A stretch of 8,226 nucleotides of DNA from Chloroflexota bacterium (GTDB taxonomy: Bacteria; Chloroflexota; Ktedonobacteria; Ktedonobacterales; Ktedonobacteraceae), in the NCBI GenBank assembly GCA_005879655.1, contig VBJK01000448.1:1-8226 (forward strand), given 5' to 3'. The translations under genes were made by a program, and so were the position numbers. Shown piece by piece: positions 1 through 7,700 of this stretch (the first letter of the stretch is position 1; each line of letters starts with the position of its first letter). The notes under the pieces were generated by a model. It searched no databases and was not told the DNA's origin. It saw only the letters and a list, made by a program, of their open reading frames with translations.

Positions 1-2
1 GA

Positions 3-810
3 GGTGAGTGTGAAATGGCGATCGCCGGAGGGGTCAATGTCTCGATACATCCCAACAAATACCTGTGTCTGGCACAAGGCCAGTTTGTCTCCAGTAACGG
101 ACATTGTGAAAGCTTTGGGATAGGAGCTGATGGCTATGTCCCTGGTGAGGGCGTGGGAGCAGTCCTGCTCAAACCACTGGGGCAAGCAGAGACAGACGGG
201 GATCATATTTATGGAGTGATCAAAGCGACGGCCATCAACCATGGAGGCAAGACCAATGGGTACACCGTTCCCAATCCACAGGCGCAAACTGAAGTCATTG
301 GACGGGCACTTTCGGATGCTAGAATAGATCCCAGAACGATCAGCTACATCGAAGCGCACGGAACCGGGACCGTGCTGGGAGATCCCATTGAGATTGCTGG
401 GCTGACGCATGCCTTTCAACAGGCGGGGAGCTATGTAGAGAGCGGGGAAGGGGAAGAAATGGGTGGAGACATCACATCGCCCCCATTCTCGCCTACCTCT
501 CCCACCGGGTGGTGTGCCATCGGCTCAGTGAAATCGAACATTGGACATGCCGAGAGTGCTGCTGGGATCGCTGGGATAACGAAAGTACTGTTACAGATGC
601 GCTACGGGCAATTGGTTCCCTCGTTGCATACAGAGGTGCTCAATCCACACATCGATTTCAGTGCCACGCCCTTTGTAATACAGCGGGAACTCACTGCGTG
701 GAAGCGCCTTCAGGTGCCAGGGGCAAGTGGAGGAAAAGAAGTTCCTAGGCGTGCAGGTATCTCCTCGTTCGGGGCTGGCGGGTCCAATGCACACGTGATC
801 ATCGAGGAGT
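3..810 (+). other. Ketosynthase domain KS1 (C-terminal portion)
   Basis: The domain starts just after the Cys motif, which is beyond the left edge, and ends around NAHVIIEEY. Both catalytic histidines are present, in EAHGTGT and KSNIGHAE, and the closing FGAGGSNAHVI motif is intact. Over the 133 residues from AIAGGVNV to GLTHAF I count 17 differences from KS2, about 87 % identity. The loop between the two histidines is longer than usual: they are 63 residues apart, against roughly 40 in typical KS domains. The extra stretch is rich in Gly, Ser and Pro (MGGDITSPPFSPTSPTGW). Confidence 0.9.
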
Positions 811-1757
811 ACATCCATAGCCATCGGGCTGGCCTCGATGATCAGGAGCTTCCCGCTGAAGGAATACCAAGAACTTCATCTCGTCCAGCGATGATTGTGC
901 TCTCTGCTCGCACTGAAGGACAACTGCGTGAGCGTGTGCAGCAATTGCTAATTTGGACACAGGACCGTATGGTGCAAAAGCCCAAAACGTTTTGGGGAAT
1001 GGGAGGATTTGGGGACACCCCCATAGGCGCGGACTTTAGCAGAGGGCTTCCCTCAGCGCCTCTTTTTCTTGCCGCCTCCGGCGGCAGGAGGGAAGAAAAG
1101 GGGTATTTGGGGACACCCCACACCCCGCCAGGGGAGCTGCCGCCCCCTGGCCCCCCGCTAAAGTCCGCCAGGGAGGCTTCACCCCCTGGACCCCCAATCT
1201 CTACCACCTCTCTTGTTTCTGCACTAGACAATATGGCCTATACGCTGCAAGTTGGACGCGAGGCAATGGAGGAGCGCTTTGCACTACAGGTTGACTCGCT
1301 TACAGAACTCGCGGAGAAGCTGGAGAGGTATCTCTGCGATGCGGAGGACAAGGATGGGGACTGGTATCGGGGACAGGTGAAACGGAATGATCCAATCAGA
1401 GCTTTGGCTACCGATGAGGATGGACAGAAAATAGTTACAGCCTGGATGAGCAAAAGGAAGTATGACACGTCGGATCAGTCTGCCAACCTACCCCTTTGCC
1501 CGCGAACGCTACTGGCTTCCTACCATCTCCCTATCTGGCCGTATGGGCGAGCACCTGCACGCACTCATAGCAGGCCACGCCACCCTGCATCCCCTCGTTC
1601 AACACAATACCTCGACATTGTGGGAGCAACGGTTCAGTTCAACATTTTACGGCGACGAGTTTTTCCTGGCCGATCATCAGGTCTTAGGGCAACACATCAT
1701 GCCAGCAGTGGCTTATCTGGAGATGGCACGTGCAGCGGTCCAAGAGGCTCTTGGTGA
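3..1757 (+). CDS. trans-AT polyketide synthase fragment: C-terminal part of a KS plus linker, 5' partial and frame-broken at the 3' end
   Basis: This open frame enters from the left edge; codons upstream of the ATG at 15 (G-E-C-E) continue the KS homology, so that ATG is internal and not a real start. It encodes the second half of a ketosynthase, which condenses an acyl chain with an ACP-bound extender. EAHGTGT (active His at 357) and KSNIGHAE (active His at 546) are visible, while the nucleophilic Cys lies outside the window. The KS-flanking region follows (VLSARTEGQL, then MAYTLQVGRE, to about 1465). From about 1466 to the stop at 1755-1757 the residues match no PKS domain; the real continuation, LPTYPFARERYW, is in frame 1. 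The last ~97 codons are therefore out-of-frame read-through. The sister KS-linker at 4975-6203 is unbroken, which supports a disrupted gene rather than a natural C-terminus. Confidence 0.85.
   Translation, partial: GECEMAIAGGVNVSIHPNKYLCLAQGQFVSSNGHCESFGIGADGYVPGEGVGAVLLKPLGQAETDGDHIYGVIKATAINHGGKTNGYTVPNPQAQTEVIGRALSDARIDPRTISYIEAHGTGTVLGDPIEIAGLTHAFQQAGSYVESGEGEEMGGDITSPPFSPTSPTGWCAIGSVKSNIGHAESAAGIAGITKVLLQMRYGQLVPSLHTEVLNPHIDFSATPFVIQRELTAWKRLQVPGASGGKEVPRRAGISSFGAGGSNAHVIIEEYIHSHRAGLDDQELPAEGIPRTSSRPAMIVLSARTEGQLRERVQQLLIWTQDRMVQKPKTFWGMGGFGDTPIGADFSRGLPSAPLFLAASGGRREEKGYLGTPHTPPGELPPPGPPLKSAREASPPGPPISTTSLVSALDNMAYTLQVGREAMEERFALQVDSLTELAEKLERYLCDAEDKDGDWYRGQVKRNDPIRALATDEDGQKIVTAWMSKRKYDTSDQSANLPLCPRTLLASYHLPIWPYGRAPARTHSRPRHPASPRSTQYLDIVGATVQFNILRRRVFPGRSSGLRATHHASSGLSGDGTCSGPRGSW
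957..1223 (+). repeat. Repeat-rich insertion in the KS1 flanking linker
   Basis: Between the conserved QQLLIW (Trp at 954) and LDNMAYTLQVG (Leu at 1224) this copy has 89 codons; the matching slot after KS2 has 25. The DNA is packed with repeats. A 15-bp direct repeat, ATTTGGGGACACCCC, occurs at 1007-1021 and 1105-1119. GCGGACTTTAGC at 1029-1040 has its inverse at 1157-1168. A GCCGCC/GGCGGC hairpin lies at 1071-1085 and a GCCAGGGG/CCCCTGGC hairpin at 1127-1151. The octamer CCCCATAG is at 1019-1026. In frame 3 it reads as a stop-free stretch rich in Gly and Pro (TPPGELPPPGPP), unlike folded PKS sequence. I infer a mobile or palindromic repeat tolerated in a flexible linker; its exact ends are uncertain. 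Confidence 0.8.
981..996. repeat. Perfect 16-bp palindrome
   Basis: CCCAAAACGTTTTGGG is its own reverse complement. It sits at the left edge of the linker insertion, just after the last residues shared with the sister linker. It may be an arm of the inserted element or a remnant of its insertion site. Inside a coding frame a regulatory role is unlikely, though a protein-binding site cannot be excluded. Confidence 0.85.
1450..1470 (+). other. Frame break 1: coding homology jumps from frame 3 to frame 1
   Basis: Frame 3 carries KS-linker homology up to ...SKRKY (about 1463). Frame 1, which opens after a TGA at 1447-1449, carries RRISLPTYPFARERYW from 1468. In the sister copy 88 bases (6204-6291) separate TATGA from CGTCGGATC. 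Here only 2 (1466-1467) do, a net loss of 86 bases, equal to +1 in frame. The lost codons correspond to EKLLEWWVKGLAVNW and the residues after it. The ATG at 1462 has AAGGA only 3 bases upstream, which is too close for a good ribosome binding site. A designed restart is therefore possible but poorly supported. Confidence 0.8.
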
Positions 1758-4700
1758 CACTGCAACGCGAGAGAGGCTCAGCATGGACCTCACTGATATT
1801 GTGTGGGCCCATCCTCTGGTCGTAGAGGAGCAGCCCGTCACTGTGCACATCACCCTCTCTCCACAGGACACCACCACGATTGCCTTTATCATCAGTGCCG
1901 ATGCTCCTGGGGAAGAGGAAAACGCAGAGTTAGTCTACAGCCAGGGCCGAGTTGTACTTCATGCCCCACGCTCCTCTATCCCCAACGTAGATCTTGCGGC
2001 AGTCCAAGCACGATGCCAGCACGCCACGCTCTCAGGTCCTGAGTGCTACCAGCGCATACGTTCGCTTTCCATCAACTATGGACCCGCTTTCCAGGGGATC
2101 GAGCAAGTGATGGTGGGAGAGGAAGAGGTCCTGGCTCGCTTCCGTTTGCCAAAGATGGTGAGCCAGACACATGTGGAAAATGGTTATAGCAAATCGGCCA
2201 GCAAGAGTCTACCTGCCTACATGCTGCACCCCAGCCTGCTGGATGCGACCTTGCAGGCCTGCATAGGGTTGCAAGTCGTGCCTGTAGTGGGGCAAGAAGC
2301 CCAATCATCTGCGCCAGTCGTGCCCTTTGCGCTCTCAGCGTTGGAGATCGTGGGGACGTTACCAGCACAGGGCTGGGCATGGGTCCGCCGCAGACCTGAC
2401 GGTACAGCCAGTAAAGTCTTCGATATAGAGATGTGTGATGATGAAGGAAAGGTTGCAGTACGTCTGCGCGGTTTGAGTACTCGCGTCCTGATAGGTGAAG
2501 AAGAGACGCAGACAAGGCTGTTGATACCCTGTTGGAAAGAAGAGACCATCCCAATACTCCCGCATTCAGAGGAAGTGGACACTCCCATTGAGTCGCTGGT
2601 CCTGCTGTACGAGCTACCAGACTCCCTCACTTCGTACATCCAGTCTCAAATAGCCTCAGAAGGACACGGCCAGGGATTGAAAGTGCATAAATGGCACTGC
2701 AAGCAGTTCCGCAGAGAACAGTGCTTCCAAAACGCGGTCATACAACTCATCCAGGAGCTTCAGCACCTAGTACAATCTAGACCAGAGGGGCAGTTGCTAG
2801 TACAAGTTGTGATAGGAAGCACAGAGGAACCATCTTTCCTCGAAGCCCTTACAGGCGTCCTCCAGACTGCGCAGCAGGAATACCCGCAACTACGAGCACA
2901 ATTAATCGAAATACAAGGAAAACCAGAAGAAGAAACATTACTTGCCTTGCTACGCGAGAACCAGCACAGACCGTACAAACCGTACATCCGCTATCAAGAT
3001 GGCAAGCGTTGGGTACGAGAGTGGCAGGTAGTACACACAGGCGAGGAGGGTTACGCAAGCGACGACGGGGACATCGTTCAGAGGGAATATGTGCCCTGGA
3101 AAGAGGGCGGATGCTACCTCATCACGGGAGGAGCCGGAGGTCTGGCCCGGCTCTTTGTGCAGGAGATTGCAAGCTACGTGGAGACGGCCACAGTGATCCT
3201 GGTAGGTCGATCCGTACTGTCTCAGGAATTACATGCCCATCTGGGGCGGGTAGGCCGCGCCGGTCTACACATCGACTACCAGCAGGTGGATGTCGGTGAT
3301 GGGCCTGCCGTGCACGCTCTCATTCAGAAGGTGCTCGCACAACATGGACACCTGGATGGGATCATCCATGCTGCTGGTGTGCTACGCGATAGCCTTCTCC
3401 TCAATAAGACGCCTGAAGATGTGCATGAGGTGCTGGTCCCCAAGGTCATCGGGGTTGAGCTGTTGGATGAAGCCAGCGACGCGCTCTCCCTAGACTTCTT
3501 CATCCTCTGTTCATCACTCTCCGCCGTCGTAGGCAACGTGGGGCAGGCCGACTATGCCGCTGCCAATGCCTACCTGAATGCCTTTGCACACCAACGTCAA
3601 GCACACGTCTTGGCGGGAAAGCGTCAAGGACAAACGCTCTCAATCAATTGGCCTCTCTGGGAAACAGGCGGCATGCAGATCGAGACAGAGACGAGACAAT
3701 TGATGCAGAAGCGGATGGGAATAGAGGCAATGGGAACACAGGTGGGAATGAGGACACTCTATCAGGCTCTGGCTTGTGGGCAAGCACAAGTCATAGTGCT
3801 ACATGGACAGGTAGAGCGCATCAAGCAGCGCTTGCTGCACCAATCAGCCGCATCCCCCATGCAGGCGATCCAGAAGGTGACAGAAGAAGAGCAACAGACC
3901 GCAGCGCCCATAGGACAGGAGGTTCTACGGGAGAGAGCATATACTTACTTCAAAAAGCAACTGGCGGCTGTCATCAAATTGCCGGTGCAGCAGATCGATG
4001 TCAAGGCCCCCCTGGAAGACTATGGCTTTGATTCGGTTCTAGCTCTCCGTTGGATCTCCGCTCTAGAAGACGCTTTTGGTCCGTTGTCAAAGACACTCCT
4101 GTTTGAACACCCGACAGTCCACAGCGTCACGGAGTATTTCCTGCGTAGCTATCCTGAGCAGCTGCAAGGTGTGTTGAGAATCGAGAATGATGGGCAATAC
4201 CGTTCAAATACGGAGAAAATGCCACCCAAACGTGTAGGGACAGGGTTGACCCCTGTCCGCGTGTCACCCAAGGAGGACGATGCACGTAGGGTTTGGCGGA
4301 CAGGGGTCAACCCTGTCCCTACACGTTTCTCCTCTACAGGCACAGATAGACACGCTCGACAAGACAAAGAGGCTCAGGCGGGCGATATCGCCATCATCGG
4401 GGTCGCTGGACGCTATCCGGGTGCGCGCGATCTAGATGCATTTTGGGAGAACTTATGCACAGGCCGCGATTGCATCACCGAAATTCCCCCCGAACGCTGG
4501 GATTACCGCCTCTACTTCTCTAGCGATAAAAATAAGCCTGGAACAACTTACAGCAAATGGGGAGGCTTCCTGGATGGGGTCGATGAATTCGATCCCCTCT
4601 TCTTCAACATCTCTCCCCAAGAAGCTGAAAGAATGGACCCCCAGGAGCGTCTCTTCTTAGAGTGCGTCTATGCCACCTTAGAAGATGCTGGCTATACTCG

Positions 4701-7700
4701 TGAGACTCTGAGCAGGTACCAAGGGAAGGGCTTAACGGGCAATGTAGGTGTCTTTGTGGGCGTGATGTACGAAGAGTACCAACTCTTTGGAGCAGAGGCA
4801 CAAATACAGGGGCAACCCACCACCCTAGCTGGCAGTCCCTCCTCGATCGCCAATCGGGTCTCCTACTTCTGCAATTTCCATGGACCAAGTATAGCAGTGG
4901 ATACCATGTGCTCATCCTCTCTGACAGCCATTTACCTCGCTTGCCAAAGCATAAAGCAGGGGACGTGTGGCCTAGCCATTGCTGGAGGCGTCAATGTCTC
5001 GATCCATCCTAACAAATACCTGGGCCTGTCACAGGGCAAGTTTGTCTCAAGTCAAGGAACTTGCCGGAGCTTTGGCTTAGGTGCTGATGGCTATGTGCCA
5101 GCTGAGGGCGTGGGAGCCGTCTTGCTCAAACCACTGCTGCAAGCAGAAGCCGATGGAGATCATATTTATGGAGTGATCAAGGCAAGCGCCATCAATCACG
5201 GAGGCAAGACCAACGGCTACACCGTTCCCAATCCACAAGCGCAGGCTGAAGTGATCGAACAGGCCCTCAAGGATGCTCGCATAGACCCCAGGACCATCAC
5301 TTACATTGAAGCACACGGCACCGGAACCGTGCTGGGAGATCCTATCGAAATTGCCGGACTGACTCGTGCATTTGAACAAAGGATGCAGGACAATGCAGGT
5401 GAGAAGATGGGTGGGGAGCTAGCGTCTCCCCCGTCCTCGCCCACATCTCTATCAGGATGGTGTGCCATCGGATCAGTGAAATCGAACATCGGGCATGCCG
5501 AAAGTGCCGCTGGGATTGCAGGGATAACGAAAGTGCTGTTACAAATGCGGTACGGGCATTTGGTCCCTTCGCTACACGCAGAGATGCTCAACCCACACAT
5601 TGATTTCAGTGCCACGCCCTTTGTGGTACAGCGGGAACTCTCCGCGTGGAAACGACCGCAGGCACTGGTGGCTGGAGAGGAGGAAGAAGTTCCAAGGCGG
5701 GCTGGGATCTCCGCTTTTGGTGCAGGTGGATCTAATGCGCATGTAATTCTAGAAGAATATGTGGAGAGGCACCAGAGGAGCCATCAGACAGGCCTCAATG
5801 GGGAATTAAAAACAAATCCGTTGCTCATTGTGCTCTCAGCTCGCACCGAAGGGCAGTTGCACAAGCGGGCGCAGCAGTTGTTGGTCTGGTGTAGCCTGTG
5901 GGCTTGCCCCATAGATACCAAGGAACCTGTAGAACAAGCCCAGGATTGGCACAAGGCACAATCCCTACACAATCTGGCCTACACGCTGCAAGTGGGACGC
6001 GAGGCACTGGAGGAGCGTCTGGCCTTCCAGGTCAGTTCACTCACAGAACTCAAGGAGAGACTGCGGAGATATATCGAAGGATGCACTGAAGGAGGGGACT
6101 GGTATCGAGGACGGGTGAAACAGAACGACCCAATAGGAGCTTTTGCCGCAGACGAGGATGGGCAGAAAACAGTTGCGGCCTGGATAAGCAAAGGGAAGTA
6201 TGAGAAGCTGTTAGAGTGGTGGGTCAAAGGACTCGCAGTCAACTGGAAACTCCTCTATACTGTAGAGGCAGGAGGAGCCTCCATCCTGCCGCGTCGGATC
6301 GCGCTGCCGACCTATCCATTTGCCCGCGAGCGCTACTGGTTCCCCACCATGGCCCGCAACGCAACGATGAGTGGAGCAAGTTCACAGGCTTCCCCCTGGG
6401 ATAGAGTCTCAAGCTATACCATACAGCATCCGCTTCCTGATAGCTTTGATCTGCCACGGACCTTACTGCTGACACCGGGCTGGAAAGAAGAGACAATCTC
6501 AAGGCAGAGCCTTGCTGAGGAAGCTCTCCCGTCCACCGACAATCACCTGCTGGTATTGTTGTGTGATCTCCCAGGGATAGAAGCGTCGCGCCTCCAAGCC
6601 AAGCTTCCCCAGGGTGGGCGTTGTCGCAGTTTACAGAGCTTACAGCCCCGTCGGGAACAGCGCTTCCAAGACATGATAGCGCAAATGATCCGAGAACTCC
6701 AGGACTTGCGACAATCTCGACCAGTTGGATTGGTACTGATACAGGTGGTAGTGGCACACAGAGCGGAGCCGTCCTTGCTTGAAGCCCTTGTTGGTGTGCT
6801 CAAGGTGGCACAACAGGAGTATCCAAAACTGCAAGGACAACTGATAGAAGTAGATGGAGAACCAAAAGAAGGAGAATTGCTCACTTGGCTACGCGAGAAC
6901 CAGTTCCTTCTCCCACACGAGTTCCACATCCGCTACCAGGATGGTCAACGCTGGGTCAGAGAGTGGCGAGAGCTTGATCATGCTCCCGTAGGGGCGCACC
7001 CCATAGATGTGAAGTTCGCGCCCCTACGGGAACATGTGCCCTGGAAAAATGGTGGGTGCTATCTCATCACAGGAGGTGCTGGCGGCTTGGCTCGGCTCTT
7101 TGTGGAGGAGATAGTCAGACACGTGCAGGAGGCAACCATCGTCCTCGTGGGTCGATCTGCGCAGTCTGAGGAATTGCGTACTTATCTGAAGCAAGTAGGT
7201 CGTGCTGGCATCTCCATCGACTACCAGCAGGTGGATGTAGGGGTCGTGCCTTGCGCCGACCCTGTAACACAAGGCACAGATGGGTCTGCTGTACACGCCC
7301 TCATTCAGAGGGTAATGCAAAAGCCAGGACGCCTGAATGGGATCATCCATGCAGCGGGTGTACTGCATGACAGCCTCCTGCTGAACAAGACACCAGAGGA
7401 AGTGCGGGCCGTGCTAGCTCCCAAGGTAATGGGGGTTGAGCACCTGGATGAGGCAAGCCGAGATATCCCACTAGACTTCTTTCTGTTGTGTTCATCGCTC
7501 TCCGCTGTGGCGGGCAACGTAGGGCAAGCTGACTATGCAGGAGCCAATGCCTATCTGGATGCCTTCGCATATGCACGCCAGACCCTGGTTCTGGCAGGAG
7601 AGCGCCAGGGAGCAACGCTCTCGATTAATTGGCCCCTCTGGAAAGAGGGTGGCATGCAAATCGAGGCTGAGGCAAGACAGATGATACAAGAGCGGCTGGG

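Larger units (their letters stand above)
18..6203 (+). repeat. Module duplication: KS plus flanking linker, copy A 18-1465 and copy B 4975-6203
   Basis: The end of KS1 and its flanking linker are repeated in the same orientation about 4957 bases downstream. The two copies correspond almost codon for codon from GCGATCGCC at 18 (GCCATTGCT at 4975) to AAGTATGA at the first frame break (1465 against 6203). The main length difference is the KS-flanking linker slot, 267 nt in copy A (957-1223) and 75 nt in copy B (5890-5964). The interval given spans both copies and the unique DH between them. In trans-AT systems KS domains usually group by substrate rather than by gene, so neighbours this similar suggest recent duplication or gene conversion. 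Confidence 0.85.

Noticed and set aside
15..17. ATG at 15 as the start of the first gene
   Set aside because: Codons upstream to the window edge continue the KS alignment (GECEMAIAGGVN against GTCGLAIAGGVN), so the gene begins before the window.
957..1223. CRISPR array or tandem repeat array
   Set aside because: The repeats are inverted or occur only twice with unequal spacing; there is no regular repeat-spacer pattern and no cas gene.
842..1231. Minus-strand open frame of 129 codons across the linker insertion
   Set aside because: It is rich in Gly, Pro and Ser because of the GC-rich repeats, has no recognisable domain, and is fully antisense to the KS linker.
1454..1464. Ribosome binding site and true gene start at ATG 1462
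   Set aside because: AAGGA lies only 3 bases from the ATG, and the encoded N-terminus starts in the middle of a conserved KS linker, so this looks like a broken frame and not a designed start.
2072..2554. Overlapping minus-strand ORFs opposite the DH
   Set aside because: The plus strand shows all DH motifs in one frame. The antisense translations have no recognisable features.
4228..4328. Rho-independent terminator
   Set aside because: The inverted repeat is strong, but no T-run follows and an intact PKS frame passes through it.
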